Shown here: positions 34,289 through 42,156 of the stretch, piece after piece | Numbering within the stretch: position 1 is the first letter of the stretch | Layout of the letters: each line of letters begins with the position of its first letter | Origin: Deltaproteobacteria bacterium | GTDB taxonomy: Bacteria; Myxococcota; JACRCW01 | Direction of reading: 5' to 3' | Length of the DNA stretch: 42,156 nt | Assembly: GCA_016218805.1 (NCBI GenBank) | Contig: JACRCW010000145.1 | Span: 1-42,156, forward strand | The notes under the pieces: model-generated | The model's database searches: none | What the model saw: the letters and a program-made list of their open reading frames with translations, nothing else | Told to the model about the DNA's origin: nothing | Translations under genes and position numbers: made by a program

Positions 34289-34699
34289 TCACCGGGGCGC
34301 GCACAGGCGGCCCTGGCAGAAGTACCCGGACGGGCACACCTCGCACTGGAACAGGCCGCACGCGTCGTCCTCGGTACCCAGCCGGCAGGCGCCGGCCACG
34401 TCGCAGCAGCCCTCGCAGTTGGACGAACTGCACTCGGCGCACTCCACGCTGCCCGCCGCAATGGACTGCCCGCAAATCTGGTTGCCCGGGCACGCCATGC
34501 AGCGGCCGCCGCCCTCACCGCACGCGCCGTCGTCCGTACCGGCCTGGCACACGTCCTCGTCGTCGCAACAGCCGCTGCAGGTCAGCCCCGAGCACCCCGC
34601 CAGTGGCCAGGCGCCCATCCCGCCCAGGGCGCCCCCCAGGGCCCCACCCGTGCACGCGAGAGCCCCGGCGACGAGGAGGATGGCGGGAAGGTGGCGCAT
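34289..34699 (-). CDS. Small Cys-rich lipoprotein
   Basis: 136 aa. The leader ends in GALAC (Cys16). The mature protein has two related Cys modules (about 36-80 and 85-130). Each has a CSGCCDDEDVCQAGTDD-like start (second copy CEGCCDVAGACRLGTEDD) and a C-x-x-C-P-x-G end, which suggests an internal duplication. It is first in a unit with the membrane protein and hslU, and divergent from the Rpn gene across 178 nt. Location is probably the outer membrane. Function is unknown. Confidence 0.65.
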   Translation of the reverse strand: MRHLPAILLVAGALACTGGALGGALGGMGAWPLAGCSGLTCSGCCDDEDVCQAGTDDGACGEGGGRCMACPGNQICGQSIAAGSVECAECSSSNCEGCCDVAGACRLGTEDDACGLFQCEVCPSGYFCQGRLCAPR

Positions 34700-34877
34700 G
34701 GGCCGCCATGTTGCAGGTCCGCGCGCGAATCTCAAGCGCCAAACGGCACAGCCGCACAGGCCAGCCATGCACCGCCAGCCCGCGAACAGGGATGAACGCC
34801 ATGAGGTCCTTCCCAATCCAACACGTGAGCGCCTTGGTGGTTGACGCACGTGCGAGGACGATCGTCTGTTGGCGGCC

Positions 34878-35912
34878 ATGACAGCCACCCCGCACGACGC
34901 GCTGTTCAAGTACGCGTTCAGCGAGCCCCGACGGGCCGCGGAGGTCCTGCGATGTGTTCTGCCGCAGTCCGTGGTGGCCGCGGTGGAATGGGACACTTTG
35001 GAGCTGCAGCCGGGCAGCTACGTGGACGCGGCGCTCGCGCAGCGGCACTCGGACCTCGTGTTCGCGGCACGGCTGCGTGACGGCAAGGCGGCCCGCATTC
35101 TCGTGCTGTTCGAGCATCAGAGTGAGCCTGACGACGTGATGCCGTTGCGCCTGCTCGCCTACCAGGTGCGCATCTGGGAGCGCCACCTTGTCCACACCAA
35201 GGGAACCCGGAAGGTCCCGTTGATCATCCCGGTGGTCCTGTCACACGACCCACGCGGCTGGCACGCTCCAACACGGTTCACCGAGGTTGTCGACGTCACG
35301 CCGACCATGCTCAACGCCCTCCGCGACCAGGTGCCGGATTTCACGTTCATCCTGGATGACCTCTCCGCGGTTTCCGATGAGGATTTGCGTGCGCGTGCAA
35401 TGAGCGCGCTCGCCAAGCTGGTCCTGCTGAGCTTCAAACATGCCCGCGGTGAGGACGACGACTTTGCCGCCCTGTATGGGCAATGGGTGGACGTGGTCCG
35501 TGGCGTCTGGGCGCAGGATGGGCGGGAGGCGTTTGGCGCGGTGGTGCGCTATGCTTTGCGGGTCAGCGAGCGGACGACGCATGAGGCGCTGACGCGGCAA
35601 GTGGCGGGACTGTTGGGCGCGGAGGCGAAGGAGGTCATCATGACGGAAGGTGAAAGGCTGATTGAACAAGGACGCCAACGCGGGTTGCAGCAGGGGCTCA
35701 ATCAGGGTTTGCAGCAGGGCCTCAACCAGGGCTTGCAGCAGGGGCTCAACCAGGGCTTGCGCCGGGCGGTCCTGCGCGTGCTCACCAGCCGCTTTGGTGC
35801 CCTCCCTGAGCACGCCCGGCAGCGCATTGAGGCTGCCGGCGAGGCTGAGCTTGACCGCTGGACGGAACGCGTTGCCGGCGCCACCCGCCTGGAGGACGTC
35901 TTCGCGGACTGA
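34878..35912 (+). CDS. Rpn family recombination-promoting nuclease / putative transposase
   Basis: 344 aa. It begins PHDALFKYAFSEP, the family signature, then a PD-(D/E)XK core: D59 in HSDLVFAARL and E79/Q81 in LVLFEHQSE. A helical region and the typical Gln/Gly tail (GLQQGLNQ units) follow, then a C-terminal helical cap. Members (PF04754, RpnA-type) cut DNA and promote RecA-independent recombination. The ATG is chosen over a TTG 9 bases upstream. The catalytic residues and full length suggest an intact enzyme. It is a stand-alone gene, likely mobile. Confidence 0.85.
   Translation: MTATPHDALFKYAFSEPRRAAEVLRCVLPQSVVAAVEWDTLELQPGSYVDAALAQRHSDLVFAARLRDGKAARILVLFEHQSEPDDVMPLRLLAYQVRIWERHLVHTKGTRKVPLIIPVVLSHDPRGWHAPTRFTEVVDVTPTMLNALRDQVPDFTFILDDLSAVSDEDLRARAMSALAKLVLLSFKHARGEDDDFAALYGQWVDVVRGVWAQDGREAFGAVVRYALRVSERTTHEALTRQVAGLLGAEAKEVIMTEGERLIEQGRQRGLQQGLNQGLQQGLNQGLQQGLNQGLRRAVLRVLTSRFGALPEHARQRIEAAGEAELDRWTERVAGATRLEDVFAD
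35682..35753 (+). repeat. Three tandem 24-bp repeats inside the Rpn gene
   Basis: Three near-identical in-frame copies (35682-35705, 35706-35729, 35730-35753) encode GLQQGLNQ, with only third-position changes. A change of copy number keeps the frame, so length variation between strains is expected. Confidence 0.85.
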
Positions 35913-35994
35913 GGTCGGTGCCGGTGCCAGGGCTGCTGGCGGCGGAAGTGGGCCTTGACAACCCGGTGCGATTCCTGCGCAAGAGCGCGCCGCC

Positions 35995-37584
35995 ATGGAC
36001 GACCAGGAACTGATGCGGCAGGTCAACCGCCGCAAAACCTTTGCCATCATCTCCCACCCGGACGCCGGCAAGACCACGCTGACGGAAAAGTTGCTCCTGT
36101 ACGGTGGGGCCATCCAGATGGCTGGCAGCGTCAAGGCGCGCCGCGCGCGGCAGCACGCGGTCAGTGACTGGATGGAGATTGAGAAGGAGCGCGGCATCTC
36201 CGTCACGTCCTCCGTCATGCAGTTCCCCTACCGCGGCTTCCAGCTCAACCTGCTGGACACGCCCGGCCACCAGGACTTTGGGGAGGACACCTACCGCACC
36301 CTGCACGCTGCCGACTGCGCGATCATGCTCATTGACAACAACAAGGGCGTGGAGGCGCAGACCCGCAAGCTGTTTGAGGTGTGCCGCCGCCGGCGCACGC
36401 CCATCTTCACCTTTGTGAACAAGTGTGACCGGCTGGGGCGGGACCCGTTTGAGATTGTGGACGAGGTGGAGCAGGTGCTGGGCATCCGCTGCATCCCGTC
36501 CACCTGGCCGGTTCGCAGCTTTTCCGGTTTCAAGGGCGTGTATGACCGCATGCACCAGCGCGTGGTCACCTTTGAATCCGGACTGGACCACGGCGCATCA
36601 CGCGTGGAAACACATGAAATGGAGCTGAACGACGCCGCGCTGGACACATTGGTGGGCGAGGAGGCGGCCAAGCAGGCGCGCGAGGAAGTGGAATTGCTGG
36701 ACGGGGCCAGCGGGCAGTTTGACCTGGCGGCGTTCAACCGCGGGGAACTGTCCCCGGTGTTCTTTGGCAGCGCCATGAACAACTTTGGCGTGGAGCCGTT
36801 CCTGGACGAGTTCATCCGCATTGGGCCTACGCCGGCACCGCGCATTGCCGGAGACAAGGTCATTGACCCGGTGGAGAACGTGTTCCGCGCGTTTGTCTTC
36901 AAGATCCAGGCAAACATGGACCGCGCGCACCGTGACCGGCTGGCATTCATGCGGATTGTTTCCGGGCGTTTTGAACGCGGCATGCGCGTGTGGCACGTGC
37001 GCGAAGAGCGGGAAATCCGCCTCAACAGCCCGCAGGTGACCATGGCGCAGGAGCGCGTGCAGGTGGATGAGGCGTTTGCCGGCGACGTCATTGGCATCAT
37101 TGACCCGGGCATGTTCCAGATTGGCGACACGCTGACGGAGGGCGAACGCGTGGCGTTTGAGGGAATCCCGCGTTTTTCGCCCGAGCATTTCACGCGGTTG
37201 CGTCTGAAGGACCCGCTCAAGCGCAAGCAATTGCAGCAGGGCCTGCAACAGTTGGCGCTGGAGGGCACCGTGCAGGTGTTCCACAAAGCGGGCATGACGG
37301 AGAAGGACGCGTACCTGGGCGCGGTGGGCCAGCTGCAGTTTGAGGTGTTCAAGCACCGCATGGCCACGGAGTACCGGGTGGAGGTGATCCTGGACGCGCT
37401 GCCCTACAGCGTGTGCCGCTGGGTCCAGGGTGACCTGGCCGCCGCGCAGAAGGTGGCGAAATTCCGCGACGGCGCGCTGCTGGAGGACCACCTGGACCGG
37501 CCGCTGGTGCTGCTGCACTCTGAACGCGACGCGGCGTGGGCCGAACGCGAGGTTCCGGACGCGAAGCTGACGCCGGTGGCGTGA
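35995..37584 (+). CDS. prfC: Peptide chain release factor 3 (RF3)
   Basis: 529 aa, the normal length. GTPase motifs are SHPDAGKTT (G1), GISVTSS (G2), DTPGHQDF (G3) and NKCD (G4). The RF3-specific C-terminus contains GAVGQLQFEVFKHR. RF3 is a GTPase that recycles RF1 and RF2 from the ribosome after termination. ATG 35995 starts the conserved MDDQELMRQVNRRKTFAIIS and has only a weak Shine-Dalgarno site. Its stop lies one base from that of the convergent kinase gene. Confidence 0.96.
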   Translation: MDDQELMRQVNRRKTFAIISHPDAGKTTLTEKLLLYGGAIQMAGSVKARRARQHAVSDWMEIEKERGISVTSSVMQFPYRGFQLNLLDTPGHQDFGEDTYRTLHAADCAIMLIDNNKGVEAQTRKLFEVCRRRRTPIFTFVNKCDRLGRDPFEIVDEVEQVLGIRCIPSTWPVRSFSGFKGVYDRMHQRVVTFESGLDHGASRVETHEMELNDAALDTLVGEEAAKQAREEVELLDGASGQFDLAAFNRGELSPVFFGSAMNNFGVEPFLDEFIRIGPTPAPRIAGDKVIDPVENVFRAFVFKIQANMDRAHRDRLAFMRIVSGRFERGMRVWHVREEREIRLNSPQVTMAQERVQVDEAFAGDVIGIIDPGMFQIGDTLTEGERVAFEGIPRFSPEHFTRLRLKDPLKRKQLQQGLQQLALEGTVQVFHKAGMTEKDAYLGAVGQLQFEVFKHRMATEYRVEVILDALPYSVCRWVQGDLAAAQKVAKFRDGALLEDHLDRPLVLLHSERDAAWAEREVPDAKLTPVA

Positions 37585-37585
37585 T

Positions 37586-40282
37586 TCACTCGGCGCGCCA
37601 GGCCGCGCGCGTTCCGGTGACCGCCAGGCCGGAGGTCGCGCCCACTTCTGCCGCCACCGCGCGCGGTTCGCGGATCAGCGGCGCCAAGGACAGGCGCCGC
37701 GCGTCCCCGCCAACCAGCACATCCAGAGTCAACCCGCCTTCACCAAAGTGCAGCACCGTGGCCCCCGCGCCACGGCGGCGGAGCACGGCGAGCGCGCCGC
37801 CGGAGTCCACGTCCCACAGACGCAGTTCCTCGTTGGAGGCCGACGCCAGGCGACGCCCGTCCAGTGAGAACGCCAGGGAAAGCGCGCGACCCGCCAGGGA
37901 TCCCAGCTTGACCACCGCGGAGGTCCGGCGCGCCACGCTGACCGCGCCGTCGGCTGCCGCGCAGGCGCGGTCGCCCGTGGGAGAAACCGCTGCCGCCACA
38001 CACGTCCCGGCCGCATCCGCGGGGGCAGCTGTGGGAGGTTTCTCGGGCTTCACGGCACGCGCCCTGACCAGCGTGAACGCGCGCACCCGCGCGCCCCCGT
38101 CATCAACAACGAGCGTCCCACCCGGCGAGTAGTCGGGCCGGCTGGAGGCGGCCACGGGCGCGATACGCGCGGCAAGGCGGCCACTTTCCACGCCCCACAC
38201 CGCGAGCGTGCGGTCGCGGCCCGCCGTCGCCACAAAACGGCCATCACGCGAGATGGCCACGTATTGGACCGCACCCGCGTGCGCGGCCAGCGCCACCTCA
38301 CGCCGGAGTGGCGACGTGGTCCACCATGACAGGGTGCCGTTCGCGTCCCCGGTGGCCACCAGCTCCCCGTTGTCCGACAGCGCCACCGCGACAACGTCCC
38401 GCGGCACTTCCGCCCGCGCCAGGACGCGCCCGCCGTCAACGTCCACGATCATCAAGGCCCCCTCACCGGCCGTGGCCACCCTTCGGACATCCCGCGCGGC
38501 GGCCCACGCACGCGGCTTGCCGGGTAATTCCACGCATTCCTTCGCGCAGGCCCAAAGGGTGTCCCCGGACGCCGCCACCAGCACGCCTCCCACAAACGCC
38601 ACCGCCGACGGGGCGTGCTCAACCGGGACGCGTTCGCCGGCGGCGTCCTTTGCCGGATCCCATCGGCGGGCACCCGTCCCGTCCACCACCACCACGTCCG
38701 CTCCGGCCAGCGCCACGGCGGTCATCCCCGGCAGCGACCGCGCGTACCGCGCCGTTTCGCGACCGCTTCCTGCGTCCAGCACCACCGCGCCGGCGCGGGA
38801 CGCGCACGTGACCGTCGTTCCATCCGCGGACCACGTCGGCGCGCGGCATCCCCCCACGGACCGGTATACCCATTCCTGAGCCACGCTCGGCTCCTGCCAC
38901 GCCTCCAGCAGCACGGACCGCGCGTCCAGGCCCGCGCCCGCCTCAACCGCTGCGGCCGCCAGCAGGACCGCAGCGTCGTGCTCGCCGCGTTCCTCTGCCG
39001 CGGACGCCCGCGCAACCAGGGCGTCGGCGCGGGACTCGGCCGCACGCGCCTCGGCCCCCGCGGCCGCACGCTGCGCATCGTCGCGCGACGCGCCCACCAC
39101 CGCCCAGGCCACTGCCGCGGCCGCGGCTGCCGCCAGCGCGGCTGCGCCTGCAGCGCGCAGGAAACCCCGCGCATTCCACGCCGCCCGCCCCACCCTTTCG
39201 CCGTGGCTGTACGCGTGCGCACCCACGCGCGTCCCCGCCATGAATGCCTGCAAATCCTCCACCAGCTCACCCGCGGACGCGTAACGCGCGGCCGGATCAC
39301 GCTGCAATGCGCGGGTGACAATTGAGGCCAATTCCGGAGGCGCGGCCGGCTCCACCTCCGTCACGCGCGGTGGCGTATCCGTGCGCAGCTTGCGGATGAC
39401 CTCCCAGGCGGTTTCGCCGGTGATGGGCGGCGCCCCGGCCAGCAGCTCAAACAGCATGGCGCCAATGCTCCACACGTCGGAGCGTTCGTCCACGTCATCA
39501 ATGCGGCCCTGGGCCTGCTCCGGACTCATGTACGCGGGCGTGCCCACCAGGCTCCCGTCCAGCGTCAGCGCCGCGCCTGAGTCATCCATGCTGCGCAGCG
39601 TGCGCGCCAGCTCGCCGCCCCGCACGTCCGCCCGGCCCTTCACCTTGGCCAGCCCCCAGTCCAGCACCACCGTTTCACCAAATTCCCCCACCATCACATT
39701 CTGCGGCTTGAGGTCCCGGTGCACCACGCCGCGCGCGTGCGCGTACGCAATGGCCTGGCACACGTCCAGGAAGTGATCCAGCAGGTGCAACCGCTGCCGC
39801 ACGCCGTCACAGTGGGCCAGCGCGTGCGCCAGCGTGCGCCCACGCACGCGCTTCATCACGTAGTAGAACGTGCCGTCCGCGCGGCGGCCCAGCTCATACA
39901 CGGGGACAATGTTGGGATGCTCCAGCTGCGCGGTGACGCGCGCTTCGCGGACAAAGCGCGCCAGCGCGGCCACGGAGTTCCCCGGCGTGACCACGACGGA
40001 AGGCAGCTCACCGGTGGGCAGCAGTTCCTTCACAGCCACCTCGCGCCCCAGGTGCGAATCCACCGCCAGCAGCACGCGCCCCAGCCCGCCGCGCCCCAGC
40101 TCTCCACCGGTCTTGGCCAGGTACCGGCCCGCGCTCTCCGCCGTCACCTGCTGATTGAGTGTTTCCAGCGGCTGGTCATCCGCGGGCAGCGTGGTGGCAA
40201 TCTCCGGCCGTGCGGCAGGAACGGTCTCCACCATCCGCGCAGGCGGAGCAGCAAGCGTGGTCTTGAGGTCCGGGCGCGCCAT
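37586..40282 (-). CDS. Ser/Thr protein kinase with transmembrane segment and WD40-like sensor
   Basis: 898 aa. The kinase domain (about 57-345) has the Gly loop LGRGGLGRV, Lys85 in VAVKEL, HRDLKPQN (D190), DWG for DFG (D208), and GTPAYMSPE. A membrane segment (about 380-400, Ala-rich) leads to a short coiled linker and WD40-like repeats (about 450-890, e.g. HAGAVQYVAISRDGRFVATA). This is the common myxobacterial plan of a cytoplasmic kinase joined to a propeller sensor beyond the membrane. ATG 40282 has GGGAG 4 bases upstream; the longer frame adds 32 unlike residues. It follows the lectin-like lipoprotein gene by 34 nt and may be co-expressed with it. Confidence 0.9.
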   Translation of the reverse strand: MARPDLKTTLAAPPARMVETVPAARPEIATTLPADDQPLETLNQQVTAESAGRYLAKTGGELGRGGLGRVLLAVDSHLGREVAVKELLPTGELPSVVVTPGNSVAALARFVREARVTAQLEHPNIVPVYELGRRADGTFYYVMKRVRGRTLAHALAHCDGVRQRLHLLDHFLDVCQAIAYAHARGVVHRDLKPQNVMVGEFGETVVLDWGLAKVKGRADVRGGELARTLRSMDDSGAALTLDGSLVGTPAYMSPEQAQGRIDDVDERSDVWSIGAMLFELLAGAPPITGETAWEVIRKLRTDTPPRVTEVEPAAPPELASIVTRALQRDPAARYASAGELVEDLQAFMAGTRVGAHAYSHGERVGRAAWNARGFLRAAGAAALAAAAAAAVAWAVVGASRDDAQRAAAGAEARAAESRADALVARASAAEERGEHDAAVLLAAAAVEAGAGLDARSVLLEAWQEPSVAQEWVYRSVGGCRAPTWSADGTTVTCASRAGAVVLDAGSGRETARYARSLPGMTAVALAGADVVVVDGTGARRWDPAKDAAGERVPVEHAPSAVAFVGGVLVAASGDTLWACAKECVELPGKPRAWAAARDVRRVATAGEGALMIVDVDGGRVLARAEVPRDVVAVALSDNGELVATGDANGTLSWWTTSPLRREVALAAHAGAVQYVAISRDGRFVATAGRDRTLAVWGVESGRLAARIAPVAASSRPDYSPGGTLVVDDGGARVRAFTLVRARAVKPEKPPTAAPADAAGTCVAAAVSPTGDRACAAADGAVSVARRTSAVVKLGSLAGRALSLAFSLDGRRLASASNEELRLWDVDSGGALAVLRRRGAGATVLHFGEGGLTLDVLVGGDARRLSLAPLIREPRAVAAEVGATSGLAVTGTRAAWRAE

Positions 40283-40316
40283 GGGACTCCCGTCGGGCGC
40301 GCAAGGTACACAGGTC

Positions 40317-41354
40317 CTATTCCCGCGCGCAAATGAACGGATTGGCGGTGGTGCACGCGTGGTCATCCCAGCAGTCACCGTTGGCGCGGAACATCACGCA
40401 ATGCTCGGAATTGGGATTGTTGGGTTCCCCGTTGCACCACGGCGCCGCCGCCGTGTTCCACCCGAACGACGTGGCGTCATACGCCGACCCGTCCAGCCAG
40501 ACCCACCGACCGTCCGGCGACGGCGCTGCGGGCACAAGCGGCGGGTTGGCGTCCTGGCGGTTGGTGAGCCCCATCCAGAAATCACCGCCCCAGATCCATT
40601 GCGCCAGAGCGGCCTGCTCCTCCGCCGTGGTGATGGACCCCAGCCCAAATCCCGGCAATTCCGCACAATGCGAATGCGACGTGTACCAGCCACCGGGAAT
40701 GTTGCAGATGACGTACACCTTCTGGCCGACGATGACGCGGTCGCATTCGCCTGCGTGGAGCTGGTTGGGCGTCTGGCTCACCGCGTAGTTCACGCACGTG
40801 TTGTCCGGCGCCACGCACACCTGCCCGCGCGCGGTGCACCGGTAGTCAAACCGGCAACCGCTCCCGGTGTCCACGCCGGTGAAACACGGCCGCGCTTGCG
40901 CCGCGCAGCCCTGGGCGCTGCTGGAGGGGGCTGATGAGGAGGAGGCGGCAGCCAACGACGACGACGACGATGCCGCGGCGATGGAGGAGGGTGCTGAAGA
41001 CGTCACGGGGTGCGTCGCCGACGAGGACGCGAAGACCGCGCTGCTGCTTCCCGGAGCGGTGGCCGTGGAGGAGGCGGCGCCCTCAGGCCGACTGGTCGCG
41101 CCCGGCACCACCACAAACCCGCCTGACGACGAGAGGCCGCCCTGCCCCGCCGGCATGCAGATGTCCACCTCGCACGTGAATCCGTCGGGGCACGCACTCC
41201 CGGGCCCGCAGGTGACGCGGCAGTTCGCCGCGACGCAGCGCTCGCCCGCGGAACAGGCACGGTCACCGCACACGGACTCCGCGGTGGCCGGGTCGCACGC
41301 CAGCCCGGTCAGCAACGCGCCAACCGCCGCGGCGACCCGAACGCTCTTTGCCAT
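40317..41354 (-). CDS. Lipoprotein with Ser-rich linker and C-type-lectin-like domain
   Basis: 345 aa. The leader ends in TGLAC (about Cys20), followed by a Cys-rich module (about 25-70), a long Ser/Ala linker (about 85-150) and a C-type-lectin-like domain (about 195-345). The domain has a GLTNRQDANPPL stretch, GEPNN (the EPN sugar/calcium site) and a CWDDHAC ending in place of the WND motif. ATG 41354 gives the shortest true leader. The plan (lipid anchor, Ser linker, CTL-type fold) mirrors the last gene of the surface operon at 519-1289. Sugar binding is expected from EPN but not shown. Confidence 0.85.
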   Translation of the reverse strand: MAKSVRVAAAVGALLTGLACDPATAESVCGDRACSAGERCVAANCRVTCGPGSACPDGFTCEVDICMPAGQGGLSSSGGFVVVPGATSRPEGAASSTATAPGSSSAVFASSSATHPVTSSAPSSIAAASSSSSLAAASSSSAPSSSAQGCAAQARPCFTGVDTGSGCRFDYRCTARGQVCVAPDNTCVNYAVSQTPNQLHAGECDRVIVGQKVYVICNIPGGWYTSHSHCAELPGFGLGSITTAEEQAALAQWIWGGDFWMGLTNRQDANPPLVPAAPSPDGRWVWLDGSAYDATSFGWNTAAAPWCNGEPNNPNSEHCVMFRANGDCWDDHACTTANPFICARE

Positions 41355-41434
41355 GGGTGACCGATGTACCAACCGGTGGCCAACGCCGCAGGCCGCGGGT
41401 TTGCGGGACGTGTGGGATGGAATAGGCTTTCACC

Positions 41435-42013
41435 ATGAGTCTTGCGCGCACGCCGGCCCGGTTCACGCTGGAGGAGTTCCTTGCTCTCGAGGAAACCTCG
41501 CCAGAGCGCCACGAGTTCGTCGACGGAACCATCTACGCGATGACCGGCGGAACCGTCGCCCACGCCGACCTCTGCGGTAACGTCTTCACCGCCCTGAAGA
41601 CCCGGCTCCGCGGCAAGCCGTGCCGTCCGTACAATGTGGACCTCCGCCTGTTCATCCCTGAACTGAACATCGCCACGTATCCCGACGTGGCGGTCTATTG
41701 CGGCCCGCTCCAACTCCACGGCAAGCGCAACGACACCGCCGTGAACCCCACGCTCATTGTGGAAGTCCTTTCCCCGTCCACGCGGACCTATGACCGCGGC
41801 GAGAAGTTTGACGCGTACCAGCGCATCCCCACGCTGAAGCAGTACGTGCTGGTCCACCAGGAGCGCGCCATTGTGGAGACCTTCACGCGGGTGGCCCCCG
41901 CCGTGTGGGAGCCCGCCATGGTTCGCGGCCTGCACGCCACCGTTGCCCTGGCCAGCATTGACGTGGAGCTACCCCTCCAGGACCTGTTTGAGGGTGTCCC
42001 GCTGGTGGACTGA
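41435..42013 (+). CDS. Uma2-family (DUF820) PD-(D/E)XK nuclease
   Basis: 192 aa, usual length. Family motifs are RHEFVDGTIYAMTGG (E27), YPDVAV (D84), LIVEVLSPST (E110) and YDRGEKFDAY (K124). The fold is that of type II restriction enzymes, but the cellular role of Uma2 proteins is unclear. They are numerous in cyanobacteria and myxobacteria and often lie alone, as here. All likely active-site residues are present. Confidence 0.88.
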   Translation: MSLARTPARFTLEEFLALEETSPERHEFVDGTIYAMTGGTVAHADLCGNVFTALKTRLRGKPCRPYNVDLRLFIPELNIATYPDVAVYCGPLQLHGKRNDTAVNPTLIVEVLSPSTRTYDRGEKFDAYQRIPTLKQYVLVHQERAIVETFTRVAPAVWEPAMVRGLHATVALASIDVELPLQDLFEGVPLVD

Positions 42014-42096
42014 CGTCCCGCCATTGACCGGGCCCGGACCTGTGCTGCTAGAAGCGGCACCCGCGCGGTACCTGGACCCCTAGACGGGAAGAGTGC

Positions 42097-42156
42097 ATGT
42101 CCATCACGCTCCGGTCGTACTGTTTCCTGGATTCGCTGCAGCCGCAGCTGGCCGCC
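42097..42156 (+). CDS. 5' end of a gene, possibly a bacterial microcompartment shell protein
   Basis: The first 20 codons run to the window edge: ATG 42097, read as SITLRSYCFLDSLQPQLAA. A GGGAAG lies shortly upstream. The phrase YxFLDSLQPQLAA resembles the start of a BMC-domain protein group in Deltaproteobacteria, as far as I recall. With 20 residues this is only a suggestion. Confidence 0.35.
   Translation, partial: MSITLRSYCFLDSLQPQLAA

Noticed and set aside
33326..34795. 489-aa plus-strand open frame
   Set aside because: Antisense to the Pro-rich membrane protein and Cys-rich lipoprotein, both of which have proper signal sequences and starts.
39650..39680. DWG instead of DFG as a sign of an inactive kinase
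   Set aside because: DWG is common in active bacterial Ser/Thr kinases of this type, and Lys85, Asp190 and Asp208 are all present.

Overview
The window reads as part of a chromosome of a high-GC, myxobacterium-like member of the Myxococcota (old Deltaproteobacteria). The evidence is the strong GC bias in all genes and the many lipoproteins with serine-rich or cysteine-rich linkers. It is also the giant secreted proteins with thrombospondin-3, fibrinogen-like, LamG and C-type-lectin-like domains, a Ser/Thr kinase with WD40-like repeats, and a divergent PilT-type ATPase. The genus cannot be fixed from sequence reading alone.

Region 1 (1-518) holds a short, lower-GC remnant that looks like the C-terminus of an IS66-type transposase. 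It is followed by a run of GC-rich stem-loops.

Region 2 (519-25522, minus strand) is the centre of interest. Nine genes (here A to I, in transcription order from the high coordinate downwards) are packed with 3-48 nt gaps or 4-13 nt overlaps, and all nine products carry an export or lipoprotein signal. A (24692-25522) is a Cys-rich lipoprotein with a cohesin-like tail. B (17414-24688, 2424 aa) is a mosaic of cohesin-like, LamG-like, TolB-like, EF-loop, Cys-rich and five Ig-like modules. C (15270-17387) is a beta-helix fibre-like protein. D (14694-15221) is a cohesin-like lipoprotein. E (9424-14697, 1757 aa) is a Cys-rich, largely helical protein with a dockerin-like calcium loop. F (3441-9404, 1987 aa) has 22 cysteine repeats and two fibrinogen-like domains. 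G (2455-3453) is a TPR lipoprotein. H (1310-2458) is a membrane-anchored OmpA-type peptidoglycan binder with thrombospondin-3 repeats. I (519-1289) is a lipoprotein with a DUF1554-like domain. Together they look like one cell-surface assembly: outer adhesive or carbohydrate-binding giants, a fibre, TPR and lipoprotein scaffolds, and a peptidoglycan anchor. I cannot match the whole set to a named system.

Region 3 (25743-28525, plus strand) is transcribed divergently from that operon. It encodes a 7TM/PAS/HisKA_3 sensor kinase and a NarL-type response regulator, translationally coupled by a 4-nt overlap. This is the obvious candidate regulator, with an inverted repeat between the two transcription units.

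Region 4 (28673-34699, minus strand) is mostly housekeeping and envelope genes: a small exported protein, an orphan PilT-like ATPase, a STAS-like hypothetical, a PlsC acyltransferase, hslU without an adjacent hslV, a Pro-rich membrane protein and a Cys-rich lipoprotein.

Region 5 (34878-42156) is mixed: an Rpn-family nuclease with a short internal tandem repeat, prfC, a Ser/Thr kinase with a WD40-like sensor, a C-type-lectin-like lipoprotein, a Uma2-family nuclease, and the first 20 codons of a gene that may encode a microcompartment shell protein. No tRNA, rRNA, CRISPR array or riboswitch was recognised, and no gap between genes exceeds 300 bases.
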